NCBI RefSeq assembly: GCF_040717535.1
Contig: NZ_JBFEFI010000006.1
Coordinates: forward strand, 1-64,000
Length of the DNA stretch: 64,000 nt
From: Thalassoglobus sp. JC818
Lineage (GTDB): Bacteria; Planctomycetota; Planctomycetia; Planctomycetales; Planctomycetaceae
Reading direction: 5' to 3'
Shown here: one piece after another, positions 54,501-64,000 of the stretch
Position numbering within the stretch: the stretch's first letter is position 1
Layout: every line of letters begins with the position of its first letter
The notes under the pieces: model-generated
What the model was told of the DNA's origin: nothing
What the model saw: only the letters and a program-made list of their open reading frames with translations
The model's database searches: none
Position numbers and translations under genes: made by a program

Positions 54501-55559
54501 TCAGGATTTTGACACGACTCCGCGTTTCTTTTCGATGAGATCGAGAAGGTCTTTTTGTGGGGTCGCAAATTTCGCGAGCCCTTCTTTCATCAGATCATCT
54601 TCCATGAGTGCGAAGTCGACCTTCTCGTCGATTTCGCTGCAGACCTCGTCAGAAGGAAAATCACCGACGCGTGACTCAAAGGTTTTTCCAGACATCTCCT
54701 GCACTGCGGTATTCGTTCCGGGCGGGTTCGTCTGAATATCAGAACCGGCAAGTGCAGCGACGTATTTGTCCTTGGGATCTTCGGGCATCTTGGTTCCCAT
54801 GCTGGCAAAGATCATCTCTTGTTGCAGCGGAAGCCCTTTGTCTGCCCAGAACTCTTTGTTCTCTTTCCAAATTCTCTTGGCATTCAGAATTCCAACCTGA
54901 CCCTGAGCCGCATCGGACAAATTGGAGTACTTCTTGTCGGTGTAGGCATCGATGCGACTGACGAAAATACTGTAAACCGACTTGAGCGTTTTCGGGTCTT
55001 GTCGCTGTTGCGCCCCTTTCCAGATGTTGTCGCGGGCAATCTCATACTGACGCGATGAGAAAATGAGCGTGACGTTCAACGTGACCCCGGCTGCCGAAAG
55101 GCGTTCCAGAGCCGCAAGTCCCCCTGGAGTGGCGGGAACTTTGATCATGCGGTTCGTATGCCCTGCTGACCACTTCTTTCCGAGCTCCACGTAACGATCT
55201 GCCCTCTCTTCCACGGAGAGCGAACAGTCTTCATCTTCGAGGAGTGGATCAAGCTCGAAGCTTACATACCCATCGTTGCCGTTGGTCTTCTTGTGAATCT
55301 CTTCGAACTCTTTTTGCGCACGCCGAACGAGCCGATCGGTCAACTCCCAGGCGATCGCTTCGTTGTCTAAGCCCTGTTCGACCAGATCGGAAATCTCTTC
55401 ATCAAAACGCCCCGACTTAATGAGATCGGAAACAATCGCAGGGTTTGATGTGGCACCGGTGGCTCCGAAGGAAAGATTCTCTTTCACAAGGTCCGGGTCG
55501 ACGCTGTCGAGCCAGAGCTTCGTTCCGGACTGGACCAACGATTCGAGCGGTGTAACCAC
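54501..55559 (-). CDS. tal: Transaldolase
   Basis: A 352-aa pentose-phosphate enzyme moving a dihydroxyacetone unit between sugar phosphates. It shows [36 protein letters not shown], the Schiff-base lysine in [32 protein letters not shown] and [10 protein letters not shown]. It is a stand-alone transaldolase, not fused to glucose-6-phosphate isomerase. The start is GTG at 55559 with AGGAG seven bases upstream. Confidence 0.93.
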   Translation of the reverse strand: MVTPLESLVQSGTKLWLDSVDPDLVKENLSFGATGATSNPAIVSDLIKSGRFDEEISDLVEQGLDNEAIAWELTDRLVRRAQKEFEEIHKKTNGNDGYVSFELDPLLEDEDCSLSVEERADRYVELGKKWSAGHTNRMIKVPATPGGLAALERLSAAGVTLNVTLIFSSRQYEIARDNIWKGAQQRQDPKTLKSVYSIFVSRIDAYTDKKYSNLSDAAQGQVGILNAKRIWKENKEFWADKGLPLQQEMIFASMGTKMPEDPKDKYVAALAGSDIQTNPPGTNTAVQEMSGKTFESRVGDFPSDEVCSEIDEKVDFALMEDDLMKEGLAKFATPQKDLLDLIEKKRGVVSKS

Positions 55560-55684
55560 GGGAAACTCCTAGATCAGAAGAATGAAATCAACGTCAAGAC
55601 TTGTTCAATCACCATGAGCAATTCGCGTACAGAGTGCAACCGGAAAGGTCGATTTCACTCTGATGCAACGCCCGATTGAATCGA

Positions 55685-57121
55685 CTATTCGCTAGGAGTG
55701 AGACTCTGCGACAAATCCAGAAGCTGATCGACAATCTTCTCCGAAGCATCCAACTGAACATTGTTAGTCCCGAGCCACGTTTCGTAGCCTCCCAATTCAT
55801 GCTGAGCGGGAGTCGGAAGATACCCGTAAGATCCATTGGCGAGTTCGATCGTAAATGCATCGTCGAATGGAGAGCGGTCTTTGAGTTCCAGTCCGATCTC
55901 GGTAAAGACTTCGAACGGAATCGCATGCACTGCAAGATCGCCGATGCGAATCACCTGAAGTGGTACTTCGATCGACTGCGGACCGCTTTCAATCCGCTTG
56001 ATCCGATCAATGTAGGTCAGCACATGCCGGTGTCGTTCTTTCTCAGGCAGATCCATGACTGAGGTGAAGTACTCTTTCATCTCCGGAGTCGGTTGGCGCA
56101 CCTGAAGTTGCAAGGTGGACTTTGCAGATCCCAGCTCGACGTAGTCGTTCCAGGTGATCTCTGTATAAGCTGCAATCACACGTTTGGCCAACTTCTCTGC
56201 GACGATCTGCATTTGTTCGTAGGGCTCACGAGAAGGACGTTTCCCGGTGAAGTTGATGTTGTTGACATCGCCGCTGGTTCCGTTGGTCATCATCCCGACG
56301 AACCGAGGATACTGCGCTTCGGGATCGAAGTGTCGCTGAAGCAAGTCAGCAAAAATCCCGAAATAATCGGCAGAGACTTCTCCCGACTGGACTCCTCCAA
56401 CATAGTGCAGCGAGTAATTTGCCAGGAGCGCCAGCGGCTTTCCTTCTTTGGACTCGACAGCGATGAAAGAGACTTCGGGATCAACCGGGCCGGCCGGGCG
56501 AACGAGAGTCGCACTGCCTCGCGGCGGATTCATGCGGACCTTGTCGACGCCTCCGAATGGATTCGTCAGCAAGTCCGGATCAGTTACATACCAGCGGCGA
56601 TTGAACAACTCCGAGGCTTCCTCGACGCTTCCCCATCCAATGCGGGCAGGAACCATCTGATTGAGCGCGCGTCTGACGCAATCTGTAATTCGCTGGGCAA
56701 GAAACTCCTGATAGCTGGCGAGGTTGGAAACTGCTTCAGTTTTGCTGCGTCCTCGAGCTGTCGTAGCGGAATGAGTGTGTGTCGAAGCCATCAGAATGTT
56801 GTCGACATTCAGATCTGTTTGTTCCGCGATCTGTTCGCGGGCAGCATCGAAGACTTCGCGAGGAATCCCGACGTTGTCACAAATCACAAACCCCAACGTT
56901 GTCTCTCCATCGTTGAGAATCAAACATCGTGCATGGAGTTCATCGTGAATATGTGTGCAAGGAATCGGTGCCCACCCCCCAACGATCAATTCCCCGAGCG
57001 GAGGAGTAATGTTGCTCGTCGCTGCCCCTGCTAGAAAGACCCGGTCTTCGGCACGAACAGTGGTTGCCAAGCAAAGCACCACACAGACACACGCAATCGA
57101 GCAACGTCGTAACATGTTCAT
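55685..57121 (-). CDS. Neutral/alkaline ceramidase-like secreted hydrolase
   Basis: A 478-aa exported protein. The signal peptide ends near VRAE. It then shows FLAGAATSNITPPLGELIVGG, DELHARCLILNDGETTLGFV, and STHTHSATTARG with the zinc-ligand HTH motif of the neutral ceramidase family, with a second His in ANYSLHYVGG and NGTSGDVNNINF. Families of this kind are common in planctomycetes, where the substrate is usually unknown; true ceramide cleavage is not shown. ATG at 57121 or 57115 can both start; GAGGTG serves either. Confidence 0.87.
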   Translation of the reverse strand: MNMLRRCSIACVCVVLCLATTVRAEDRVFLAGAATSNITPPLGELIVGGWAPIPCTHIHDELHARCLILNDGETTLGFVICDNVGIPREVFDAAREQIAEQTDLNVDNILMASTHTHSATTARGRSKTEAVSNLASYQEFLAQRITDCVRRALNQMVPARIGWGSVEEASELFNRRWYVTDPDLLTNPFGGVDKVRMNPPRGSATLVRPAGPVDPEVSFIAVESKEGKPLALLANYSLHYVGGVQSGEVSADYFGIFADLLQRHFDPEAQYPRFVGMMTNGTSGDVNNINFTGKRPSREPYEQMQIVAEKLAKRVIAAYTEITWNDYVELGSAKSTLQLQVRQPTPEMKEYFTSVMDLPEKERHRHVLTYIDRIKRIESGPQSIEVPLQVIRIGDLAVHAIPFEVFTEIGLELKDRSPFDDAFTIELANGSYGYLPTPAQHELGGYETWLGTNNVQLDASEKIVDQLLDLSQSLTPSE

Positions 57122-57238
57122 CTTCACCTCGATTTAAAGGGATCGATACGACAACCAGCATACCGATTCTTCCGCCCCAAACCATCCCACCAGTTCAATG
57201 CTCCATCCCCCACGGATCGAGAGTCCGTGTCAATGCAA

Positions 57239-57279
57239 GAAAGCTGGCAAAGCACACGATAAGTGCTTTGCCAGCTTTC
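57239..57279 (-). terminator. Terminator after metK
   Basis: A 17-bp perfect stem (57239-57255 with 57263-57279) with a 7-nt loop. On the minus strand it ends TTTC then TTGCATT. It lies 122 bp beyond the metK stop codon, also in front of the ceramidase gene. Confidence 0.75.
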
Positions 57280-57400
57280 GATGTCATCTCAAGAACCTCA
57301 TTGCGAGTCTGTCCTCACGAACGGTTCGCAATCGTGCATTCGGTGACCATAAAGTGACATTTCAATCACTCGGTCGAATGCACTGCGGAAACGACTGTCA

Positions 57401-58555
57401 CTAACCAGCGACAGCAGCTTTAAGGTCTTCGACTTTGTCAGTGTTTTCCCAAGTGAACGCTTCACCTTTTCGTCCGAAGTGACCACCTTCGGCAGTCTGT
57501 CGGAAGACAGGGCGACGCAACTGGAGATGATCAATGATTCCCTGTGGATTCAGTGGGAAGACTTTTCGAACGGCCGCTTCAAGACGACTTTCATCGACAG
57601 TTGAAGTTCCGTTGGAGTCGACGCGAATACTCACTGGATCGACAACGCCAATCGCGTATGCAAGTTGAACTTCGCACTCGGTCGCCAGTCCAGCAGCGAC
57701 GATGTTCTTCGCAACGTAGCGAGCCATGTAGGCAGCTGAGCGGTCGACTTTGGTCGAATCTTTTCCGCTGAACGCTCCACCGCCGTGTCGTCCCCAACCG
57801 CCGTATGTGTCGACGATGATCTTTCGTCCGGTCAGTCCACAATCACCGTGTGGTCCACCAATCAGGAACTGGCCAGTCGGGTTGACGTGATACTTCGTTG
57901 AAGCGTTGAGCAACTCCGAAGGAACTGTTGCAGGGATGATGGTTTCTCGAATGTAAGCTTCGATTTCATCGCGTTTCACAGAGTCACGGTGCTGTGTCGA
58001 AAGCACGATCGCTGTGATTTCGGCAGGCTTTCCGTTTCCATATCGGACAGAAACCTGACTCTTGCTGTCCGGGAGCAACCAGTCAACGTCTTTGCTGAAT
58101 CGCTTTTCGTTGAGGTGGTTCAGAATGCGGTGAGACAACGCAATCGGAAGCGGCATGAGCTCTTCGGTCTGATCGCAAGCGTAACCGAACATCAAGCCCT
58201 GATCGCCTGCACCATCAGCATCGACACCCATGGCGATGTCGGCACTCTGCTGATGAAGCAGAACATCAACTTTACAGGTATCAGCATTGAATCCGATGTC
58301 GTCGCTGGTGTAACCGATTTCACGGACCACGTTCCGAGCGATCTTTTCGACTTCGTCTTTCGAGATGTCTGGAGAAGTGCGGATCTCTCCAGCGAGGCAG
58401 AGATAGTCAGTTGTGCACAACGTCTCGCAGGCACAACGAGAATTTGGATCTTGCGCGAGAAGCGCATCAAGAACACCGTCGGAGATCTGATCCGAAACCT
58501 TGTCCGGATGCCCCATGCTGACCGCTTCGCTTGTAAAAATAAAGTTCTTCGACAT
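57401..58555 (-). CDS. metK: S-adenosylmethionine synthetase
   Basis: A 384-aa enzyme making SAM from methionine and ATP. It shows EAVSMGHPDKVSDQISDGVL, GAGDQGLMFGYACDQTEELM and GGAFSGKDSTKVDRSAAYMA, all invariant MetK motifs. Length is typical. ATG at 58555 with GAGGAAC upstream. I looked for a SAM riboswitch in the leader (58556-58750) and saw none that I could recognise. Confidence 0.98.
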   Translation of the reverse strand: MSKNFIFTSEAVSMGHPDKVSDQISDGVLDALLAQDPNSRCACETLCTTDYLCLAGEIRTSPDISKDEVEKIARNVVREIGYTSDDIGFNADTCKVDVLLHQQSADIAMGVDADGAGDQGLMFGYACDQTEELMPLPIALSHRILNHLNEKRFSKDVDWLLPDSKSQVSVRYGNGKPAEITAIVLSTQHRDSVKRDEIEAYIRETIIPATVPSELLNASTKYHVNPTGQFLIGGPHGDCGLTGRKIIVDTYGGWGRHGGGAFSGKDSTKVDRSAAYMARYVAKNIVAAGLATECEVQLAYAIGVVDPVSIRVDSNGTSTVDESRLEAAVRKVFPLNPQGIIDHLQLRRPVFRQTAEGGHFGRKGEAFTWENTDKVEDLKAAVAG

Positions 58556-58848
58556 TGTGTTCCTCAGAAAGTGAAGTCACCACCAGATCAACAATCCCAG
58601 CGTCGTTCTGCAACTCGCGAACTTGAATGCCCACTGAGCAGATTCAGAGTGTTGATCTGCGACGGGAATTGTCTCGGCAACAGTTTCGGACAGTCTCCAG
58701 AGACAATCGGAGATGTCGGATTGCTGAAAATTAAGCGAAGTATGTTAGCTTTTCGCAATCTCGAACGCCAGTACTTCGCCGTCTTGCCCAATAACAGAAC
58801 TCATGAACGGGTGAGAAAGAAGGCCTCAATGCCCCATTTCATCAGATT

Positions 58849-59487
58849 CTACGAATCGGGATTCCAAGAATCGCCCGTCTTGCCTGATCCATCGACAACG
58901 CGGATTTCCTGATTACGCAGATTGCACCACCCGATGTTCGTTAGCGATTTGGCCAGCTCATAAAAATAAACATCGACCAGTCCGTCTGCTGAAATCTGCT
59001 CGATCGAAGGGCAAACTTCCGGGAGGTCGATCGACTTCACGAGAATCAGCGATGAATCACCCAGTTGAATCGCCAGCGAAGCAGCGATCGAGTCACTTGT
59101 CACATCCCAACTGGCTGGCAAATCCGCATGCTGGCCGTAATCGCTGGCAGGATCATAAATCACAGTATGTCCCTGCTTCCAAGCCGAATCGAAATCGGAG
59201 AGAGCATGAACGATCGTGGAATTTTCGATGAGTTGTTCGAGAAGCTGGCACGACATCGACATCGCCCTAATCGCGAGCTCGTGTGAGGTTTGTGGACTGA
59301 GTTCGTGAATTCGGTCGAGTGAACGGACTGCGTCAGCGAACACCCCGCCGCCAGGGACCAGAACGACTCGATGTTGTTCGAATTGTTCGACCAACTCTCT
59401 GAGGCGTCGCGAAAGATCTGGAAGTGTGAACAGACTTCCACCGATTTTCATGACGATGATCGAGCCCCGAGTTGGATGACTCGTCAT
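58849..59487 (-). CDS. Amino-acid-kinase-fold protein (possible MfnE-like)
   Basis: A 212-aa protein of the aspartate/acetylglutamate/uridylate kinase fold. It has the phosphate motif IVMKIGGSLF, VVLVPGGGVFADAVR, and WDVTSDSIAASLAIQLG, the SDSIA sequence seen in methanogen MfnE and its planctomycete relatives tied to methanofuran/tetrahydromethanopterin C1 metabolism. That link is an inference; no other C1 gene is in the window. Its ATG overlaps the stop of the upstream sulfatase (ATGA), so they are translated from one mRNA. Confidence 0.82.
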   Translation of the reverse strand: MTSHPTRGSIIVMKIGGSLFTLPDLSRRLRELVEQFEQHRVVLVPGGGVFADAVRSLDRIHELSPQTSHELAIRAMSMSCQLLEQLIENSTIVHALSDFDSAWKQGHTVIYDPASDYGQHADLPASWDVTSDSIAASLAIQLGDSSLILVKSIDLPEVCPSIEQISADGLVDVYFYELAKSLTNIGWCNLRNQEIRVVDGSGKTGDSWNPDS

Positions 59488-60929
59488 TCCGATTTGCTCT
59501 CGTTTTGAATTCGTTCCAGAAGCGGATCGTTCAATTCTTCGAGCCTGTGAAGAATCTTGCTGCGAAGTTCGGCAGCGACAGCTTGTATGGCTGGGTCGTC
59601 CGAGTCAATCAGGTTCTGTAACTCGCCCGAATCGTTTTGCAGGTCATAGAGTTCGTCACGCCCTGGATTTGCGAAATCAACGACAAGTTTCCATTGGTGA
59701 GTCCGCCAGCATCGCATGTCCACAAACGCGCCGTGTCGCATGCTGTACTCGGCATAAAGGTCATTCGGCCAAGCGATTCGCAGCCCTTTCAGCATCGGCG
59801 TGAAGTCACGTCCACGCAGATTCAATCCATTCGGAATCTCGATGTCGGCCATTCCGAGCAGTGTCGGAAACCAGTCGAGATTGGTCATTGTCTGAAGCAC
59901 GGTCTGCCCCTGCGGCAGAGCATCTGGCCAGCGAATGACGGTCGGAACTCGTAACGCCTGATCGTAAAGATTCGGTCGCCGCTTACGATCAATGTTGTCC
60001 CATTGCTGTTCCGGCAAATCATTGAGCATCCAGTGCGCGTTCCCTTTGAACCACAAACCGTGATGGCCGTTGTGATAGCCGTGATCGCTGGTGTAAACAA
60101 CGATCGTATTCTCTGAGAGATTGAGTTCATCGAGCAGATCGAGGATGCGTCCGACATTCCGATCGACGCTGGCCACGCTCGCGTAATATTCGCGAGTCAT
60201 TTTCTTGACACGTTCCACATCGAGATCTGGATGACTCGGCTCCGGAAGTTGCGGATCGAGGTCTCGATACGGTTCCCAGTCTTCGTCCCGAGTTGGCAGC
60301 CAAGCTGCATGCGGCTCGCGATAATGAATGGAAACCAGAAACGGCTCACTCTGGTTTCTGGTCATAAAGTCCAACGCGTAATCGGTGACCAGATCGACAG
60401 TGAAGCCTTCTTGCTTCACGTCTTCTCCGTTGACTTCAAGGACCGGATCTTTGGGAGGACATCCACCATCTCGGATGCCCATGAACTCATCGTATCCAAA
60501 CACGGTTGGATGAAACCGATCTTCCGTTCCGAGGTGCCACTTCCCGGAGAGACAAGTCGCGTAGCCAGCTTGTTGCAAGAGTTCCATCCACGTGACAGCT
60601 TCCGGATCGAGGCCAAGTTCTGCTTCAGCAGTGGGATGAATCCAGTCGAGAATTCCGAATTCGGTCGAATACCGACCTGTGACCAGACCAGCACGCGAAG
60701 GGCTGCAAACAGGAGTCACGGTAAATGCGTTGGGAATGACAATTCCGCTGGCAGCCAGGCGATCAATGTTTGGAGTCTTCAAGTCCGGGTTTCCGCTGAA
60801 GCCCGTGGCCGTCGGTGCTTGATCGTCGGTGTAGATGAACACGATGTTCGGCCGCTCAGCACACACAACCGATGGCAAAAAGAGAAGAAGTCCGAGAAGC
60901 CCAAAAATCATTCGTCGAAGCTTGGTCAT
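59484..60929 (-). CDS. Sulfatase with canonical CSPSR motif
   Basis: A 481-aa exported sulfatase. The signal peptide ends near CAER. RPNIVFIYTDDQAPT provides the metal Asp pair, TPVCSPSRAGLVTGRY holds the formylglycine site (Cys75, Pro77, Arg79), and VYTSDHGYHNGHHGLW the second metal site. Substrate likely a sulfated glycan; exact type not predictable. ATG at 60929. It is followed by the overlapping amino-acid-kinase-fold gene. Confidence 0.92.
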   Translation of the reverse strand: MTKLRRMIFGLLGLLLFLPSVVCAERPNIVFIYTDDQAPTATGFSGNPDLKTPNIDRLAASGIVIPNAFTVTPVCSPSRAGLVTGRYSTEFGILDWIHPTAEAELGLDPEAVTWMELLQQAGYATCLSGKWHLGTEDRFHPTVFGYDEFMGIRDGGCPPKDPVLEVNGEDVKQEGFTVDLVTDYALDFMTRNQSEPFLVSIHYREPHAAWLPTRDEDWEPYRDLDPQLPEPSHPDLDVERVKKMTREYYASVASVDRNVGRILDLLDELNLSENTIVVYTSDHGYHNGHHGLWFKGNAHWMLNDLPEQQWDNIDRKRRPNLYDQALRVPTVIRWPDALPQGQTVLQTMTNLDWFPTLLGMADIEIPNGLNLRGRDFTPMLKGLRIAWPNDLYAEYSMRHGAFVDMRCWRTHQWKLVVDFANPGRDELYDLQNDSGELQNLIDSDDPAIQAVAAELRSKILHRLEELNDPLLERIQNESKSE

Positions 60930-61263
60930 GAAATGGCTCTCTTGGATGAAAGAGGTTGGATGAAGATCGTCTTAAAAACTGGCACGCGTCATCGTCGTCT
61001 TTCCAGAAGCTCCGAACAAGAGATCGACTGCTGGACTTAAGTGGCTGACCAGATTTCTAACTGACTCGGCGCTGCAGTTCACAGCTACGTTCGCAACATT
61101 CAATCCTTCATAGACTTACGCAATCACGCAGCGGATTTCATCGCGAAGCAGAAGGATTCTCCCACTCCTGAGCTTCTGACGTATACAATATTTGCAGCGT
61201 CCCAAATGGATTGACCCGGACCACGGAAACACTTCTCGAACAGTTTTTCGGAAAGGTTTGACG
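60930..61263. other. 334-bp divergent promoter region
   Basis: Between the divergent sulfatase and 2-keto acid decarboxylase genes. No gene, repeat or strong hairpin found. Confidence 0.4.
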
Positions 61264-62967
61264 ATGACGACCGCGAAGAAGATTGCCGCGAGGAATTCGA
61301 AGAAGACCACGTTGTCGAAGACCAACAACACCTCTTCTCCGCCAACGATTGGCGGCTATTTGATTCAGCGACTTCAGGACTACGGCCTGAAAGACATGTT
61401 CGGGATTCCGGGAGATTTCGTTCTGGGATTTTACGGGCTGCTCGAAGAATCGCCGATCCGCATGATCGGCTGTACTCGCGAGGATTGTGCGGGTTACGCG
61501 GCGGACGCCTATGCTCGAATTCATGGACTCGGAGCAGTCTGCGTGACTTATTGTGTTGGTGGGCTGAGCACGTGCAATTCCATCGCAGGAGCCTTCGCTG
61601 AGAAGTCTCCGGTCGTCGTGATCAGCGGCGCTCCCGGTGTGCAAGAGCGGCGAAACGATCCGTTGCTTCACCACCGGGTTCGAGACTTCGGAACTCAACG
61701 TGAAGTCTTCGAAAAAATCACGATCGCGAGCGCTGACCTTCACGATCCGCTCACAGCCTTCCGTGAAATTGACCGATGTTTGGACGCAGCTGTTCGATAC
61801 AAACGTCCTGTCTATCTTGAACTTCCAAGAGATCGAGTTCATTCCCCAGCCATCGCGCCGCATGCGCCCCCCACGTTTGATCGCACCAGCCACCCTGATG
61901 CTCTGAAGGCTGCGATTGGCGAAGCACGTGAGCGCATCGCAAAAGCCAAACAGCCCGTCATTCTCGCGGGGATTGAGGTTCATCGCTTCGGTCTGCGCGA
62001 GCAGATTCTGGAGCTTGCTGAGCAGAATCAAATTCCCATGTGCGCAACATTGCTCGGCAAGTCAGTCATCAGCGAGCGACACCCGCTGTATCTCGGCGTT
62101 TACGAAGGAGCGATGGGGCGCCGCGAGGTGACGGAATATGTTGAGAACAGCGACTGTCTCATCATGCTCGGCGCCTTCATGACGGACATCAATCTCGGAA
62201 TTTATACTGCCAAGCTCGATGCCCAAAACTGCATTTCTGCCACGACCGAACAGCTTCGAATCGGTCATCACCACTTTCACGATGTCCTGTTTGAAGACTT
62301 CGTGAACACTCTTCAAGAGGCCCCGATCCGGCCGGACGCAGAAGCAATTGAAATTCCGAAACGGCAGGTTCTCAAGAAGAGTAAATCGACGGATGCCGAC
62401 GCTGTCACGATTCAAAGTCTGTTCGGGCATATCGATCAGATTCTGGATGACAACATGGTCGTCATCGCAGACGTGGGAGACTCTCTGTTCGCGTCATCTG
62501 ATCTAACAATTCACAAGCACACAGAATACTTGAGCCCAGCGTACTATACGTCGATGGGATTTGCGGTCCCGGCTGCTTTGGGAGTGCAAACCGCTGACAA
62601 AAACTTGCGGCCAATTGTTCTGGTCGGCGATGGTGCCTTCCAGATGACGTGCATGGAATTGAGTTCGATCGTGCGAAATCACTTCAACCCGATTGTTGTC
62701 GTGCTCAACAATAAGGGTTACACAACCGAACGTTTCCTGCAGGAAGGTCCATTCAACGACATACTTAACTGGAATTATCATCGTATTCCCGATCTCTTCG
62801 GGGCTGGTTGGGGATTCGAAGTGAGAACGCTCGGAGAATTGAAGCAGTCGATGGCAGCTGCCCTCGCTCACAAAGATGCGTTCAGTTTGCTGAATGTGCA
62901 TCTTGAGCCGAACGATATCAGCCCTGCCCTGGAGCGACTCGCAGAAAAAATGAGCCAGACACTCTGA
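61264..62967 (+). CDS. Thiamine-diphosphate 2-keto acid decarboxylase (pyruvate/indolepyruvate decarboxylase class)
   Basis: A 567-aa cytosolic ThDP enzyme that decarboxylates a 2-keto acid to an aldehyde. It shows the conserved Glu in [19 protein letters not shown], the PDC-type His pair at about 136-137 ([10 protein letters not shown]), and the ThDP motif GDGAFQMTC (from 455) to [10 protein letters not shown]. The HH and GYTTE forms match pyruvate/indolepyruvate decarboxylases rather than acetolactate synthase. Substrate unknown. I chose ATG at 61264 with GGAAAGG upstream; the N-terminal 30 residues are Lys/Ser/Thr-rich and atypical. A TTG at 61192 is less likely. Confidence 0.9.
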   Translation: MTTAKKIAARNSKKTTLSKTNNTSSPPTIGGYLIQRLQDYGLKDMFGIPGDFVLGFYGLLEESPIRMIGCTREDCAGYAADAYARIHGLGAVCVTYCVGGLSTCNSIAGAFAEKSPVVVISGAPGVQERRNDPLLHHRVRDFGTQREVFEKITIASADLHDPLTAFREIDRCLDAAVRYKRPVYLELPRDRVHSPAIAPHAPPTFDRTSHPDALKAAIGEARERIAKAKQPVILAGIEVHRFGLREQILELAEQNQIPMCATLLGKSVISERHPLYLGVYEGAMGRREVTEYVENSDCLIMLGAFMTDINLGIYTAKLDAQNCISATTEQLRIGHHHFHDVLFEDFVNTLQEAPIRPDAEAIEIPKRQVLKKSKSTDADAVTIQSLFGHIDQILDDNMVVIADVGDSLFASSDLTIHKHTEYLSPAYYTSMGFAVPAALGVQTADKNLRPIVLVGDGAFQMTCMELSSIVRNHFNPIVVVLNNKGYTTERFLQEGPFNDILNWNYHRIPDLFGAGWGFEVRTLGELKQSMAAALAHKDAFSLLNVHLEPNDISPALERLAEKMSQTL

Positions 62968-63119
62968 TCGGATCCATATTGTCTGAAGATCATCAGGCTG
63001 TCATTTTGAGTCGATGGATGCCTGCGAAAACACTATGATTTCCGCACTTCCATGACGCTCTCAGCGTACCTTCCAATCTTGAATACAAAAGCCTTCCTGA
63101 AAGGGAGCTTTTTCGAGTC

Positions 63120-64000
63120 ATGCCATCAGACCTTCCGTCATTCCCGGTTTCCATTGCCTGTCCCAACTGCGCCCGGAAACTGAAAGTCGAGAAACCGGAA
63201 CTCCTCGGAAAAAAAGTCAAATGTCCGAAGTGCCAGACTCCCTTCGTCCTCAAGCTTCCGCCACCTGTGGAGGAAGTCGTCGAGCTTGAACTCGTCGATG
63301 ACGATCCACCCGTCGGAACCTCTCCTCAGTGGATTCCTGACAATGAATCCTCGGCAGCATCGAGTGCTCCGAGTTCGTTCCCTGATTTTTCTGCACCACC
63401 AGAAACTCCAAAGCCCGCGAGTTCCCCGTCGCTGATTGTTCCGACAGAAGACTCAGCCACGAGTTCGCTTGAGCGACTCAAACGTCGTCGCAAAAAGGGG
63501 CGAGGTGGGTTGATTGTTACTGCTGTTTTTCTTCTGGCTGCAGTTGGTGTCGTCGGTTACCTGGCCACAATCGCTCAGAAAAAACCGGCGCCCATTGCAA
63601 ATTCAGGGGCGCCTCAGAACTCTCCTGGTACAGAATCCGTCTCCGCCGATGAGCCCTACAGTCGAGCGATGCTGGAGAATCGACCTCAAATCGTCGAAGA
63701 GTTCAGCCCGACCAGTGGTGAACCAATCGAACTCTATTTGATGCCCAGTGGTGTCAACTTTGTGGTTCACTTTCGACCTGCGGACCTCTGGTCTGACTCA
63801 CGCGATGCTCAAATATTGCGTGCAAGTCTGACAGAAAACGTAACCAACTGGCTGGAAACCACTCTGCAGGAGCTGTGTCACCGCTCTCCGTCAGAAATCG
63901 AAGAAGTCGTTCTGGGATACATCATCGGCGCGCGTGGAACGACTCCCGACTTGTGTGCAGTGATTCACCTGAAGTCGCCGGAGAAGATGTCGACTCTTAT
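63120..64000 (+). CDS. Zinc-ribbon, single-TM protein, truncated by window end
   Basis: A gene open from ATG 63120 to the window edge (about 293 codons, no stop). Residues about 12-40 hold a zinc-ribbon pair, IACPNCARKLKV and VKCPKCQTPFVL (CxxC, CxxC). A Pro/Ser-rich acidic linker follows, then a basic patch, one membrane helix (about 130-150, LIVTAVFLLAAVGVVGYLA), another Pro/Ser-rich linker and the start of a soluble domain (about 175 on). This zinc-ribbon plus TM plan is common in planctomycetes, function unknown. The 3' end and domain identity lie outside the window. Confidence 0.82.
   Translation, partial: MPSDLPSFPVSIACPNCARKLKVEKPELLGKKVKCPKCQTPFVLKLPPPVEEVVELELVDDDPPVGTSPQWIPDNESSAASSAPSSFPDFSAPPETPKPASSPSLIVPTEDSATSSLERLKRRRKKGRGGLIVTAVFLLAAVGVVGYLATIAQKKPAPIANSGAPQNSPGTESVSADEPYSRAMLENRPQIVEEFSPTSGEPIELYLMPSGVNFVVHFRPADLWSDSRDAQILRASLTENVTNWLETTLQELCHRSPSEIEEVVLGYIIGARGTTPDLCAVIHLKSPEKMSTL

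Noticed and set aside
58556-58750. Possible SAM riboswitch in the metK leader
   Set aside because: No conserved core of SAM-I, SAM-II or SAM-III seen on the minus strand; only weak helices.

Overview
The window reads as chromosomal DNA of a planctomycete (Planctomycetota, probably a Planctomycetaceae-type marine or freshwater lineage). The basis is gene content: a secreted DUF1501 protein translationally coupled to a DUF1549/DUF1553 protein, two very large secreted PVC-type cytochrome c proteins with beta-propellers, two sulfatases, a neutral ceramidase, DUF4112 and zinc-ribbon/one-TM proteins, and an ECF sigma factor. Genes are mostly monocistronic, on both strands, with clear Shine-Dalgarno sites and fairly long gaps. 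I see no rRNA, insertion sequence, integrase or CRISPR array. There is one tRNA, tRNA-Cys(GCA).

Layout. 1-2 kb: a small stress/membrane group (DUF2188-4TM, DUF4112, Pmp3/YqaE). 2-10 kb: a Uup-type ABC-F ATPase, a POT peptide transporter with a large soluble insertion, a membrane-anchored unknown, a nitroreductase and a TrhO-RluA RNA-modification fusion. 10.6-17.6 kb: a sigma54 response regulator, then an isolated three-gene phage-head cassette (protease/scaffold, decoration protein, major capsid protein) with no terminase, portal, tail or integrase, then FtsH. 17.7-30.6 kb: secreted TPR-peroxiredoxin, HNH nuclease, SGNH hydrolase, PIG-L deacetylase, the two giant cytochrome proteins and RdgB. 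30.6-39.5 kb: ROK kinase overlapping an ECF sigma factor, HD phosphohydrolase, several unknowns, O6-alkylguanine methyltransferase, CsgG-like lipoprotein and PfkB kinase. 39.9-49.5 kb: DUF1501/DUF1549-1553 pair, sulfatase, unknown, assimilatory sulfite reductase and a DacZ-like diadenylate cyclase. 49.9-64 kb: SpoVG with a zinc ribbon, IspE, small proteins, tRNA-Cys, thioredoxin, transaldolase, ceramidase, MetK, an amino-acid-kinase-fold protein overlapping a sulfatase, a 2-keto acid decarboxylase, and a truncated zinc-ribbon/TM protein running off the right edge.

The secreted cytochromes, sulfatases, ceramidase, PIG-L and SGNH hydrolases fit the polysaccharide- and sulfated-polymer-degrading life of planctomycetes. 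Sulfite reductase, MetK and SpoVG/IspE are housekeeping.

The most unusual elements are the stand-alone capsid cassette at 12.4-15.3 kb, a family of about 100-bp dispersed intergenic repeats (four copies, two of them abutting the TAG stop codon of a gene), the TrhO-RluA fusion, the SpoVG protein with an inserted zinc ribbon, and the archaeal-type DacZ architecture of the diadenylate cyclase. All family assignments come from reading motifs by eye; no database search was run.
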